A stretch of 64,000 nucleotides of DNA from Flavipsychrobacter sp964461535 (GTDB lineage Bacteria; Bacteroidota; Bacteroidia; Chitinophagales; Chitinophagaceae), in contig CAYWUY010000003.1 of the NCBI GenBank assembly GCA_964461535.1, positions 1-64,000 on the forward strand, in the 5' to 3' direction. A program made the position numbers and the translations under genes. Below, in pieces: positions 1 through 8,343 of the stretch (within the stretch, counting starts at the first letter, position 1; every line of letters starts with the position of its first letter). The notes under the pieces were generated by a model. The model was not told the DNA's origin and did not search any database. It saw only the letters and a list, made by a program, of their open reading frames with translations.

Positions 1-79
1 GAGAGGGATTCGAACCCCCGAACCTGTTACAGTTAACGGTTTTCAAGACCGCCGCATTCGACCGCTCTGCCATCTCTCC
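1..79 (-). tRNA. tRNA-Ser(UGA), 3' end cut by window edge
   Basis: Read on the minus strand, an acceptor strand GGAGAGA begins at 79. A D-arm, an anticodon stem GCGGT/ACCGT with loop CTTGAAA (anticodon TGA, serine), a long class II variable arm and a T-loop TTCGAAT follow. Only two bases of the 3' acceptor strand lie inside the window, so about five acceptor bases, the discriminator and any CCA are missing. The long variable arm and the TGA anticodon agree with each other for serine. Confidence 0.95.
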
Positions 80-84
80 GGGGA

Positions 85-92
85 CAAAATTA
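85..92 (-). promoter_or_regulatory. TAnnTTTG -7 box for tRNA-Ser
   Basis: The minus strand reads TAATTTTG, matching the Bacteroidota -7 consensus TAnnTTTG. It ends six bases before the mature 5' end of the tRNA, so the primary transcript would carry almost no leader. No clear -33 element was picked out. Confidence 0.55.
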
Positions 93-265
93 GATAAGTG
101 AATCGATTTTCAAAAGTTTTTTCAGAAAAATTCCATATATTTTTCAAAACCATGTTAATTTAACTTTAAGTGTGCATAAACTCTCAAATAGTTAAAGAAT
201 CTATAAAAGCCTATCCATAAGGGTTTTAGCCCAATCCGCACCTCAGTTGCACACGTATATAATCT

Positions 266-273
266 TAAATTTG
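266..273 (+). promoter_or_regulatory. TAnnTTTG -7 box for msrA
   Basis: TAAATTTG lies six bases before the ATG at 280, with a TTG at 247-249 as a possible -33 element. Transcription would start at or just before the start codon, giving a leaderless or nearly leaderless message. It also argues against the in-frame TTG at 247 as the translation start, since that lies upstream of the box. Confidence 0.6.
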
Positions 274-279
274 CAACAC

Positions 280-957
280 ATGTTAAAAACTATCAAAAAC
301 GGTATTTTACTGCTTTTACAGCTAGTTGGGCTTTCAGCATGCGCCCAGAACGAAAAATACACGTCTACCAACACTTTCAAGAAAATGACCACAACCGCAG
401 AAACCACTTCAAAAAAATTAGACACAGCCACTTTTGGTGCAGGATGCTTCTGGTGCACCGAGGCACAATTTCAAATGCTAAAAGGTGTTGCAAAAGTAGA
501 ATCAGGCTATAGTGGCGGCACTGTAGACAATCCTACTTACAAGCAAGTATGCAACGGCAATACCGGCCATGCCGAGGTTTGTAATGTATACTACGACCCT
601 ACCCAAATTAGCTTCGATGAATTGTTAGCCGCCTTCTGGACCTGCCACGACCCTACCCAGCTTAACAGACAGGGCAATGATGTAGGCACCCAGTACCGCT
701 CAGTAATTTTTTACCACACCCCCGAGCAAAAAGAAAAAGCCGAACACTATAAAAAACAATTGAACGAAGAAAATGCCTTTGGCAAACCAGTAGTTACAGA
801 AATTAGTGCTTTCACACGCTTCTACAAAGCTGAAAACTACCACCAAAACTACTTCAACGAAAACGGAGATCAGCCTTACTGTACGTTTGTAGTGCAGCCC
901 AAAGTAGAAAAATTCAAAAAAGTATTTAAAGACAAAATAAATGACGGGCAACATTAA
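280..957 (+). CDS. msrA: Peptide-methionine (S)-S-oxide reductase MsrA, lipoprotein form
   Basis: MsrA reduces methionine-S-sulfoxide in oxidised proteins. The catalytic motif GCFWC is present near residue 55, followed by the family pattern GYSGG and later GTQYRSVIF and YHQNYF. The start at the ATG at 280 gives 225 residues and a signal peptide ending in LSAC, so the protein is probably a lipoprotein working outside the cytoplasm. An in-frame TTG at 247 would add 11 residues before a good signal peptide and precedes the promoter box, so I rejected it. The gene stands alone and converges on the cold-shock gene. The periplasmic form is unlike the cytoplasmic E. coli enzyme but is common in this phylum. 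Confidence 0.95.
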   Translation: MLKTIKNGILLLLQLVGLSACAQNEKYTSTNTFKKMTTTAETTSKKLDTATFGAGCFWCTEAQFQMLKGVAKVESGYSGGTVDNPTYKQVCNGNTGHAEVCNVYYDPTQISFDELLAAFWTCHDPTQLNRQGNDVGTQYRSVIFYHTPEQKEKAEHYKKQLNEENAFGKPVVTEISAFTRFYKAENYHQNYFNENGDQPYCTFVVQPKVEKFKKVFKDKINDGQH

Positions 958-980
958 GCCCGTCTTTTCACCCATAAAAA

Positions 981-1004
981 AAGACGCGATTTACATCGCG
1001 TCTT
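981..1004 (-). terminator. Intrinsic terminator of the cold-shock gene
   Basis: A perfect 10-bp stem (AAGACGCGAT / ATCGCGTCTT) with loop TTAC sits between two convergent genes. On the minus strand it is followed by a run of T, so it should end the cold-shock transcript. It may also stop msrA transcription from the other side. Confidence 0.8.
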
Positions 1005-1034
1005 GGTAATGATAAAAAAGTTTGCTGTAAAATA

Positions 1035-1226
1035 TTATACTAACTTAACGTTTACTGCATTTGGACCCTTTTTGCCATTCTGAACTTCGAAAGACACTCT
1101 GTCTTTTTCACGAACTTTGTCTTTTAAACCAGTTACGTGAACGAAAATGTCTTGCCCGCCAGCGTCAGGAGTAATGAAACCAAAACCTTTAGTTTCATTG
1201 AAAAATTTAATTGTACCTTCTTGCAT
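1035..1226 (-). CDS. Cold-shock protein (CspA family)
   Basis: A 63-residue single cold-shock domain that binds single-stranded RNA or DNA and melts RNA structure. Both RNA-binding signatures are visible: RNP-1 as KGFGFI (residues 13-18) and RNP-2 as DIFVHV (26-31). Length and layout match the stand-alone CspA family. A TAnnTTTG box lies 31 bases before the ATG and a strong terminator follows the stop, so it is a single-gene transcript. The leader is short, so it lacks the long structured cold-shock leader of E. coli cspA; whether cold induces it cannot be judged here. Confidence 0.95.
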   Translation of the reverse strand: MQEGTIKFFNETKGFGFITPDAGGQDIFVHVTGLKDKVREKDRVSFEVQNGKKGPNAVNVKLV

Positions 1227-1257
1227 TGAAATTAAAATAAAAAAATTAGCAATAATA

Positions 1258-1265
1258 CAAATCTA
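1258..1265 (-). promoter_or_regulatory. TAnnTTTG -7 box for the cold-shock gene
   Basis: The minus strand reads TAGATTTG, an exact consensus match, 31 bases before the ATG at 1226. This predicts a leader of about 25-30 bases. Confidence 0.6.
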
Positions 1266-1343
1266 ATCCTTTTTGTTAAAAAACGAAATATTGCCCCACA
1301 TTTTTTTTAATAGATAACAAAGCACGATACTTTACATACAGCA

Positions 1344-3260
1344 TTACAATACACTAGCCTTAATAGCTAACATAAAATTAGCCTTGGGCATGGGTCTACC
1401 TGGCAGTAAATAGTAGGTTTCGCTCCACACATTATTACATTGCAAATTCATCTGTAGCTTATACCTTTTTATTGGTTTAAATGCATATCCTACTTGCACA
1501 TTACCTGTTTGGTAGGGCATTAGCCATGCCGACTCATCAAAATTGGTAAAGCGGTAACCCGTATAAGTATGATTATAGTTCACCGTTAGCCCCCGCCATT
1601 CGCCCCCTATGTTCAATCTGGCATTATACCTAGGTGCATTAGGCAGCTGCTTACCTACAGAGCCATCATTAGGTATATAGCTTTGGCTGGTGGTAGATAA
1701 CACATAAGCGGTTGATACGCTTATATAGCTATTTACACTGCGCACTTTTACATCCAATCTATTATCAGTCTCTATACCTCTACTACGCACCTGGGCTACA
1801 TTATGTGGCGTATATATAGCACCACCTAACCATACTATCCAGTTATCAATGGTTCTTTCATACACTGCTACATCATGCATTACACCTACATTACCATGCT
1901 GTATAGCCAGCCTATATCCGGCATCGTGCCCCCATCCCTGCTCTGGCTTTAGCTTGTCATTACCACCAGGATAGTAGTATAGCTCATTCAAATTAGGTAT
2001 TCTATAGGTATACTGACTATTTACCCTCAGCTGTAGCTGTGGTAGTAGGTTATACACCGCATTGGCACCCGGCAATCCGTACAATAAGCCATTCACCCAC
2101 TCCATTCGTCCATTGGCAGCCAATTGCAGCTTGTTATTGCTATTACTCCATGCATACATAGCTGCTAGCCCCACTCTAGCCTGATCTTTATTAGTATGTA
2201 AATAGTCGGCATTTACCCAGCCCACCTGTATGGGCATAAACAGGGTTGCCTTCCCCCACTTACCCCAGTTAGCCTGACACCCCAACTCTTGATAGTATTG
2301 TAGTGCTATATTATTACTTTTTAATTCTAGCAAGCTATCGGTATACTTTAGTTGGTCTGAAATAAACGAACTCCTAGCATACCAATTATACTTTCCGGCA
2401 GACTTATGCCAGTATAACACACTTCTAAAAGATGCATCATTTTGCTTCTTTACCGACTCTGACTCAAATAATGCCTTGGGTATTTGTCTATCAGCTATTT
2501 GTGCCCATACTATGGCTTCTAGTACACCATACTTATGCATATTTCTAGCAGCATGCATCATTACTGCGTTGCTACTAGTACGGGCGTTAGCAGTACGCAC
2601 ATCTTCCCCCTTATCATTTTTATAATAAAAGTCATTATTAGCTTGCTGATGCAGGTATTTTACAGATAAATATCTATTGCTATCGCTTGCCTTTGCTTCA
2701 AGTGCTATTATAGATTGTCCGTAACTGCCCATAGCAGCAGTGGCACTTAGTCCTATTTTAAATGTATCAAATGCGGGTTCTTCATTTTGCAAAAGCAATG
2801 CTCCTCCTACATTACCACTACCATACATAGCGGCACCACTACCATAGGCCACACTTACTTTAGATACAAAAAACACAGGTAGTCCGGATATATCTGACAC
2901 TCCACTAGCAACATTAGTTATTGGCACACCATTCCATATCACCTGACTCTGCGCTGCTGATGCCCCTCTAAAATACACTGTTGCAAGCCCATTAAAACTG
3001 TAAGATTTAACAAATACAGGCAACTGCTGCGATAATAAATCGGCAACGCTACGACTAGCGTAGCGTTGTAAGGTATTGGTATCTATTGTCGTAATTTTTA
3101 CACCAGGTAAAAACCATTTAGATTTCACTACATCTGTGGCGGGCGCATGAGTGGTAACATGTACATCTTTAAGGGTATCACTCTTTTGTGCATAAGTTGT
3201 TATACACAAAAAAACTGCCCCTATGAAAATGGTGAGAGCTTTATTTAGGAAGCGCACCAT
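1344..3260 (-). CDS. TonB-dependent outer-membrane receptor (BtuB-like)
   Basis: A 638-residue outer-membrane receptor that takes up a ligand with energy from TonB. A signal peptide ends in TYAQ (about residue 25). A plug domain follows, with recognisable pieces SVADLLSQQLPVFVK, VYFRGASAAQSQVIWNG and YGSGAAMYGSGNVGGALLL, then a long beta-barrel. There is no N-terminal carboxypeptidase-regulatory-like domain and no SusD partner, so it resembles small-ligand receptors of the BtuB type rather than SusC. Its start lies 20 bp inside the 3' end of the upstream beta-lactamase gene, so the two are one transcript and translationally linked. The ligand cannot be told from sequence; no cobalamin riboswitch is apparent before the operon. 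Confidence 0.9.
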   Translation of the reverse strand: MVRFLNKALTIFIGAVFLCITTYAQKSDTLKDVHVTTHAPATDVVKSKWFLPGVKITTIDTNTLQRYASRSVADLLSQQLPVFVKSYSFNGLATVYFRGASAAQSQVIWNGVPITNVASGVSDISGLPVFFVSKVSVAYGSGAAMYGSGNVGGALLLQNEEPAFDTFKIGLSATAAMGSYGQSIIALEAKASDSNRYLSVKYLHQQANNDFYYKNDKGEDVRTANARTSSNAVMMHAARNMHKYGVLEAIVWAQIADRQIPKALFESESVKKQNDASFRSVLYWHKSAGKYNWYARSSFISDQLKYTDSLLELKSNNIALQYYQELGCQANWGKWGKATLFMPIQVGWVNADYLHTNKDQARVGLAAMYAWSNSNNKLQLAANGRMEWVNGLLYGLPGANAVYNLLPQLQLRVNSQYTYRIPNLNELYYYPGGNDKLKPEQGWGHDAGYRLAIQHGNVGVMHDVAVYERTIDNWIVWLGGAIYTPHNVAQVRSRGIETDNRLDVKVRSVNSYISVSTAYVLSTTSQSYIPNDGSVGKQLPNAPRYNARLNIGGEWRGLTVNYNHTYTGYRFTNFDESAWLMPYQTGNVQVGYAFKPIKRYKLQMNLQCNNVWSETYYLLPGRPMPKANFMLAIKASVL

Positions 3261-4095
3261 ATTGTATTAATATACTTTTAGCTATTTTAATACGCTCATC
3301 ATACCAATTTTTAGAAGTATCAGAGGTAGGAAGCTCGAAGTTTTGAGCGAAGAAGTATGGATACAATCTGATATTACTTTTGTTCATAGAGCCTTTCATT
3401 TCTTTTACATGCTCTATACGCTCTACAAAGCCCACAACCCAATAAATAGTTTTATTACCTACTATACCGGTACCTGTTTTATAATATAAGTTGTATTTAT
3501 CTGTCTCCTCTTGTAGCATTAGAGTTTTTACTATCCTCTGAGAACGCTCTGTTAATGGTAATTCATTAAAATACATACGTTTTACAAAGCCCACTTGCTC
3601 ATCTGCCGATATTTTTAAAGTATCGTTAAGCCAAAACATATCAACAGCACCATTATCATTCATGTTACCATATTTTATGGTATCCAAGTAGTGCTTATAC
3701 TTGACAGTACCAATTCTTCTGGCCAGCTCTTGATAATACCATACACAACTAGCTTTAAAAGCCTCTCGCATATTCATATCCTTATCCCATTCAGGTCTGC
3801 GAGCTACGCCATCCCATTTTAATGTCAATTGGTCGTCTGTAGCCACCGCAGTTTCAAGAGCAACTAGTGAATTAAATATCTTGAAAGTCGATGCAGGAGT
3901 AAAACGCTCTAAACATCTTTCTTTGTTATAGAAGTAAATAGATTCGTGATTGTTATCCCTTAAAATAAAACATGCGTTTTTAATGCCTGCTTTCTCAAAT
4001 TCCTGTCCCCACTCCTTTTTTTCTTTTATTCTTGAATCTCTACAAGATGAAGTAATAAAAGCTAAAGCAAGGAACAGATATACTAATTTTCGCAT
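3241..4095 (-). CDS. Class D (OXA-type) serine beta-lactamase, lipoprotein
   Basis: A 284-residue hydrolase of penicillin-type antibiotics. All class D landmarks are visible: nucleophile motif STFK (Ser69, with Lys72 as the carboxylated lysine), SCV (116-118), YGN (142-144), FWL...LKIS (154-162), KTG (206-208) and WVVG (219-222). The signal peptide ends in TSSC, so it is probably a lipoprotein held at a membrane. It is the first gene of an operon with the TonB receptor downstream, and a TAnnTTTG box lies 22 bases before the ATG. Nothing suggests recent transfer: no insertion sequence or integron is near and base composition looks like the neighbours. Spectrum and expression are unknown; a regulatory BlaR-type sensor is less likely because there is no membrane zinc-protease part. 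Confidence 0.93.
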   Translation of the reverse strand: MRKLVYLFLALAFITSSCRDSRIKEKKEWGQEFEKAGIKNACFILRDNNHESIYFYNKERCLERFTPASTFKIFNSLVALETAVATDDQLTLKWDGVARRPEWDKDMNMREAFKASCVWYYQELARRIGTVKYKHYLDTIKYGNMNDNGAVDMFWLNDTLKISADEQVGFVKRMYFNELPLTERSQRIVKTLMLQEETDKYNLYYKTGTGIVGNKTIYWVVGFVERIEHVKEMKGSMNKSNIRLYPYFFAQNFELPTSDTSKNWYDERIKIAKSILIQYGALPK

Positions 4096-4117
4096 GAAAT
4101 AGATATTATTTTGGGTG

Positions 4118-4125
4118 CAAAGGTA
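4118..4125 (-). promoter_or_regulatory. TAnnTTTG -7 box for the beta-lactamase operon
   Basis: The minus strand reads TACCTTTG, 22 bases before the ATG at 4095. The 230 bases from here to the next promoter box hold AT-rich sequence in which I see no gene or RNA. Confidence 0.6.
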
Positions 4126-4352
4126 GTATCTAATATTGTGATTATTAACCTCAGTTTACTCAGCACAATGGCTAAATGAGCTTTTATAAGTCTTTTGTTC
4201 AATATCAGGCCAATATTTATAGCGGTAAATTATAATTGTATTGTAACTAACTAGCCTTATAAGATATATACATAATTACCAAAAAGACATAAATCAGCTT
4301 ATAGCATTACCTTTAGTAACTACGGTCAGTTCATTTACTGTCTAGCTAATGC

Positions 4353-4360
4353 TACTTTTG
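4353..4360 (+). promoter_or_regulatory. TAnnTTTG -7 box for the CoA-transferase operon
   Basis: TACTTTTG is an exact consensus match 25 bases before the ATG at 4386, predicting a leader of about 20 bases. Confidence 0.6.
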
Positions 4361-4385
4361 CCACACTTTATTAATACTAGCTCAA

Positions 4386-5678
4386 ATGAATATTACATAT
4401 ACCAGCCATAAAGAAGCCGTAAAACTTGTTGAAAACGGCAATAGAGTTTTTATTCAAGGGAGTGCTGCAACACCGGTATCTCTTGTTAATGCCTTGCTTG
4501 ACAGAGCGGAAGAACTAAACAATGTAGAACTAACTGCCATAACAACCTATGGTAAAATAAACTGGAACAGACCTGAAGTTTTAAAAAGTTTTTACCTCAA
4601 CTCTTTATTTGTATCAGAAAATGTGAGGGGATGGGCTAATAGCAATCATGGTAATTTCATACCGGTATTTCTTAGCGAGATACCATCACTTTTTGAAAAA
4701 GGAATACTACCTATAGACGTAGCACTAATACATGTATCGCCGCCTGACACACATGGTTATTGCACCTTAGGCACCAGTACCGACATAGCACTTAGTGCGG
4801 TAAGAATTGCTAAAAAAGTAGTTGCACAAATAAACCCACAAATGCCAAGGGTACTTGGTAGCGGCATTATACATATTAGCAAGTTTGATGCTTGCGTTTA
4901 TGAAGATAGTCCACTGCCAGAAGTAAACTACGGAGAAAAAACGGACGAAGCCACCAACAAAATAGGACAGCTAGTAGCATCGCTAATAAACGATAGAGAC
5001 ACCCTACAAATGGGAATAGGTACCATACCCGATGCAACCCTAAAAAATTTATATCATCACAAAGACTTAGGTATACATACCGAGATGTTTTCTGACGGAG
5101 TAGTAGACTTATTTAATAAAGGAGCCATAAGTAATGCCTATAAAAAGATACAGCCCGGAAAAATATTAAGTTCGTTTCTGCTTGGAACTAAAAAACTATA
5201 CGATTTTGTAAACGACAACCCAATAGTATCGTTAAGAGAAAGCTCTTTTGTAAATGATGTGTATACTATCAGTAGAAACGACAACATGGTGGCTATAAAT
5301 AGCGCAATAGAAATAGACCTTACCGGACAAGTATGCGCTGACTCTATAGGCACTTACCAATACTCTGGCATTGGTGGACAAATGGATTTTATGCGCGGGG
5401 CAGCCCGCTCTAACGGCGGAAAACCAATTATAGCCATGCGTTCTACCACCGGGAAAGGCATATCTAGAATAGTACCACAACTTAAAGATGGTGCCGGAGT
5501 AGTAACTACAAGAGGACATATACATTATGTGGTAACTGAATATGGCATTGTAAATTTGTATGGTAAAAATCTTGAGCAAAGGAGTGAATTACTTATAAGT
5601 ATAGCACATCCCGAACATAGAGAGGCACTTGCCCAAGCACACTATGAGCGGTTTAAATGTTTAGTTAAAGGAATCTAG
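4386..5678 (+). CDS. Acetyl-CoA hydrolase/transferase family protein (4-hydroxybutyrate CoA-transferase-like)
   Basis: A 430-residue cytoplasmic CoA-transferase that moves CoA between acetyl-CoA and a short carboxylic acid. The two-domain family layout is complete. The N-terminal half contains IDVALIHVSPPDTHGYCTLG. The C-terminal half contains GIHTEMFSDGVVDL, which carries the likely catalytic glutamate, then GAGVVTTRGHIHYVVTEYG and LISIAHPEHREAL. Length matches 4-hydroxybutyrate/acetate CoA-transferases, but substrate choice between acetate, butyrate and 4-hydroxybutyrate cannot be fixed from sequence. A Crp-type regulator begins 12 bp after the stop and is probably co-transcribed. Confidence 0.88.
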   Translation: MNITYTSHKEAVKLVENGNRVFIQGSAATPVSLVNALLDRAEELNNVELTAITTYGKINWNRPEVLKSFYLNSLFVSENVRGWANSNHGNFIPVFLSEIPSLFEKGILPIDVALIHVSPPDTHGYCTLGTSTDIALSAVRIAKKVVAQINPQMPRVLGSGIIHISKFDACVYEDSPLPEVNYGEKTDEATNKIGQLVASLINDRDTLQMGIGTIPDATLKNLYHHKDLGIHTEMFSDGVVDLFNKGAISNAYKKIQPGKILSSFLLGTKKLYDFVNDNPIVSLRESSFVNDVYTISRNDNMVAINSAIEIDLTGQVCADSIGTYQYSGIGGQMDFMRGAARSNGGKPIIAMRSTTGKGISRIVPQLKDGAGVVTTRGHIHYVVTEYGIVNLYGKNLEQRSELLISIAHPEHREALAQAHYERFKCLVKGI

Positions 5679-5690
5679 TATATTTATGTT

Positions 5691-6272
5691 GTGAATGAGC
5701 ATAAAGCCTTATTGGTACAACTTATAAACAGCTGGGGACCACTACCTGATGATGCTGTTGAGGCTTTTTGTATACCTTGGCAAGAAATAAAAGTACCTAG
5801 AAAGCATATATTAACAAGACAGGGTGAAACTGAAAAATATCTGTATTTTGTTATAGATGGCATACAGCGCGCTTGGTTTGAAAAAGGAGATAAAGATTAT
5901 ACCCTTGTATTTTCTTACGCGCCTTCTTTTTCGGGCATCATAGACAGCTTTTTCTTACAAAAACCATCGCCATACTACCTAGAAACCATTACAAGCAGCC
6001 ATTTAATGCGTATTAGTTTTCAAGAACTAGACAAACTAATAAAAGAACATAGATCTATAGAAACATGGGTGAGAATAGCCCTAACCCATGTTTTGTCTAA
6101 TACACTTGAAAGACAAATAGAATTACAAGCTATGAGTGCTGAAGAAAAGTTTCTAAAACTACTACACAGAAGTCCGCATATATTAAACCTAATACCTCAC
6201 AAATATATAGCATCTTATATAGGACTAGACCCTACTAACTTTAGTAAACTATTAGGGAAGGTAAAGTTGTAA
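5691..6272 (+). CDS. Crp/Fnr-family transcriptional regulator
   Basis: A 193-residue regulator with an N-terminal cyclic-nucleotide-binding-like beta-roll (about residues 20-120) and a C-terminal helix-turn-helix around IASYIGLDPTNFSKLLGKVK. It lacks the Fnr cysteine cluster, so oxygen sensing by iron-sulfur is unlikely. The start is GTG, 12 bp after the CoA-transferase stop, which suggests one operon and perhaps a local regulatory role. The effector is unknown: many Bacteroidota members of this group lack the residues that bind cAMP. The helix-turn-helix reaches almost to the C-terminus, which is usual for the group. Confidence 0.85.
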   Translation: MNEHKALLVQLINSWGPLPDDAVEAFCIPWQEIKVPRKHILTRQGETEKYLYFVIDGIQRAWFEKGDKDYTLVFSYAPSFSGIIDSFFLQKPSPYYLETITSSHLMRISFQELDKLIKEHRSIETWVRIALTHVLSNTLERQIELQAMSAEEKFLKLLHRSPHILNLIPHKYIASYIGLDPTNFSKLLGKVKL

Positions 6273-6293
6273 ATCTTGGTAAACACCAAGATT
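6272..6293 (+). terminator. Hairpin after the regulator gene
   Basis: A perfect 9-bp stem (AATCTTGGT / ACCAAGATT) with loop AAAC begins at the last base of the stop codon. No clear T run follows, so it is either a weak terminator or a 3'-end protecting stem. Confidence 0.5.
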
Positions 6294-6311
6294 CAGGATA
6301 CATTACCATTA

Positions 6312-6319
6312 TAGTTTTG
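6312..6319 (+). promoter_or_regulatory. TAnnTTTG -7 box for the DinB-like gene
   Basis: TAGTTTTG is an exact consensus match 18 bases before the ATG at 6338. Confidence 0.55.
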
Positions 6320-6337
6320 CCATAACAAAATTAGAAC

Positions 6338-6910
6338 ATGGCAACACTAAGCACCAATGCACTTATAGAAGAACTAAAACGAGAGCTAAAAGCTATAGCC
6401 ACAAGCTTTAACGATTTAAACCATATAGACCATACGATTCTACTACAATCTCCCGGCAATGCAAGATGGAGTGTTATCCAGATATTAGAGCATTTAAACA
6501 GTTATAACAGATATTATTTGCCCCTTATAGCATCTACCATCAAAGAAAACAGTACTCAAAAATTCACAACAACCTTTAAACCGGGAATATTGGGCAATTA
6601 CTTTGTAAAAACCATGTACTCTAATGTAAAAACACAAAGTAAAATAACCAACCCTATGAAAGCACCCAAAGACCATTCCCCCTCTACCCTACTCAATGCA
6701 GAACAGGTAATTGTAGAATTTTCAAAACACCAACTGCATTTATCATCACTAATTGAAGCAGCTGAACAGGTAAACTGGAACACTTTAAAAATTCCCATCA
6801 GTATTTCTAAATGGATAAAAATAAACCTTGGGGATACTTTTAGATTCTTAATTGCTCACGAAACACGCCACTTCTTACAAATTAAAAATACCCTAGCCAT
6901 GATAAAATAA
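6338..6910 (+). CDS. DinB/YfiT-like putative metal-dependent protein
   Basis: A 190-residue protein of the DinB_2 four-helix fold. The N-terminal helix carries ARWSVIQILEHLNSYNRYY and the last helix AHETRHFLQI; the histidines in LEHL and in HETRH are the expected metal ligands. Members act in thiol-dependent detoxification or remain uncharacterised, so the reaction is unknown. No signal peptide is present, so it is cytoplasmic. It has its own promoter box and converges on rarA, 28 bp away. Confidence 0.8.
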   Translation: MATLSTNALIEELKRELKAIATSFNDLNHIDHTILLQSPGNARWSVIQILEHLNSYNRYYLPLIASTIKENSTQKFTTTFKPGILGNYFVKTMYSNVKTQSKITNPMKAPKDHSPSTLLNAEQVIVEFSKHQLHLSSLIEAAEQVNWNTLKIPISISKWIKINLGDTFRFLIAHETRHFLQIKNTLAMIK

Positions 6911-6938
6911 AAACTCTGTTGGCTATAAACCCTTCTAT

Positions 6939-8207
6939 TTAATAATTATACTTTTCTTTCCATCTATCTTTTAAGAAAGTTCTCATTCTATCTTCTGCAG
7001 CATTAGCACCAGGCTCATATACCTTATATCCAGCTAATTCTTCCGGTAAAAATTCTTGTTCCACAAAATTATTAGCATGATTATGGGCATACTCATATCC
7101 TTTACCATAATTCAAATCCTTCATCAGCTTTGTGGGGGCATTCCTTATATGTAGTGGTATAGATAAATCGCCGGTTTTATTTACTAAATCGAGAGCCATG
7201 TCAATAGCAAGATATGAGGCATTGCTTTTAGGTGAGCACGCTAAGTATACTGCTGTTTGAGACAATATAATTCTACATTCCGGATAGCCAATCATTTCTA
7301 CAGCTTGAAAACAACTTGTGGCAAGCAATAAGGCATTAGGATTAGCATTACCTATATCTTCACTAGCCAATATAACCATTCTACGAGCAATAAATTTAGG
7401 ATCCTCCCCTCCTGCTATCATTCTAGCTAAATAGTATACAGCAGCATTAGGGTCGCTTCCCCTAACCGATTTTATAAAAGCAGAAATAATATCATAGTGT
7501 TGCTCTCCTGTCTTATCATATAGAGCCATTTTCTTTTGTACTACTTGTTGCACCCACCCATTAGTTATTTCAGTTTTACCTTCAGGTAGCGACTCTACCA
7601 CTATTTCCAGCAAATTGAGTAATCTTCTGGCGTCCCCTCCGCTCAACTTTAGCAATGCCTCCCATTCTGTAATAGCAACCTGCTTGGTTTTTAACCACAC
7701 ATCGTCGGTTAGCGCCTGATACACCAATTTTTTTAAATCGTCTATATCTAAAGACTCCAACACATATACCTGACACCTACTCAACAATGCGCTTATCACC
7801 TCAAACGACGGATTTTCCGTTGTAGCACCTATAAGAGTAATTATACCTTTCTCTACAGCCCCCAGCAAGCTATCTTGCTGTGCTTTATTAAAACGATGAA
7901 TTTCATCTATAAAAAGAACAGCATGGCCTACTTTCCTAGCCATATCTATTACTGCACGCACTTCCTTCACTCCGCTATCTACAGCACTTAATGTAAAAAA
8001 CTGTATTTGTAACGAATGAGCTATTATTTGAGCTAGTGTGGTTTTACCCACTCCAGGAGGCCCCCAAAAAATCATAGAGTGTATCTTACCAGACTCTAGC
8101 ATACTACGCAGCACCTTACCCTGGCCTACCAAATGTTGTTGACCAATGTAAGTATCTAATGATTGGGGGCGCATACGTTCGGCCAACGGAACCCTAACAA
8201 CTGACAT
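6939..8207 (-). CDS. rarA: Replication-associated recombination protein RarA (MgsA), AAA+ ATPase
   Basis: A 422-residue AAA+ ATPase acting at stalled replication forks, a relative of eukaryotic WRNIP1. Walker A is GPPGVGKTT (about residues 49-57), Walker B LFIDEIHRF, and sensor 1 lies in IGATTENPS. The C-terminal half matches the MgsA tetramerisation region (SDPNAAVYYLARMIAGGEDP). Length and order are normal for bacterial RarA. The gene is transcribed away from the oxidase cluster; no consensus promoter box was found close to its ATG. Confidence 0.95.
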   Translation of the reverse strand: MSVVRVPLAERMRPQSLDTYIGQQHLVGQGKVLRSMLESGKIHSMIFWGPPGVGKTTLAQIIAHSLQIQFFTLSAVDSGVKEVRAVIDMARKVGHAVLFIDEIHRFNKAQQDSLLGAVEKGIITLIGATTENPSFEVISALLSRCQVYVLESLDIDDLKKLVYQALTDDVWLKTKQVAITEWEALLKLSGGDARRLLNLLEIVVESLPEGKTEITNGWVQQVVQKKMALYDKTGEQHYDIISAFIKSVRGSDPNAAVYYLARMIAGGEDPKFIARRMVILASEDIGNANPNALLLATSCFQAVEMIGYPECRIILSQTAVYLACSPKSNASYLAIDMALDLVNKTGDLSIPLHIRNAPTKLMKDLNYGKGYEYAHNHANNFVEQEFLPEELAGYKVYEPGANAAEDRMRTFLKDRWKEKYNY

Positions 8208-8299
8208 ACTTTAAATTTGTTTACTATATACTACACCCCTATTCACATCTGTGGGTATAAAAAAGGCTTATCACTGATATATCAATGCTAAAATTAGCT

Positions 8300-8307
8300 T
8301 AGTTTTG
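8300..8307 (+). promoter_or_regulatory. TAnnTTTG -7 box for the oxidase cluster
   Basis: TAGTTTTG is an exact match 36 bases before the ctaB ATG. It is the only good consensus box before the first six genes of the cluster up to SCO. Confidence 0.6.
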
Positions 8308-8343
8308 CAATCCGTTTAGTTAATAATATCCACAAAAAAGTTC

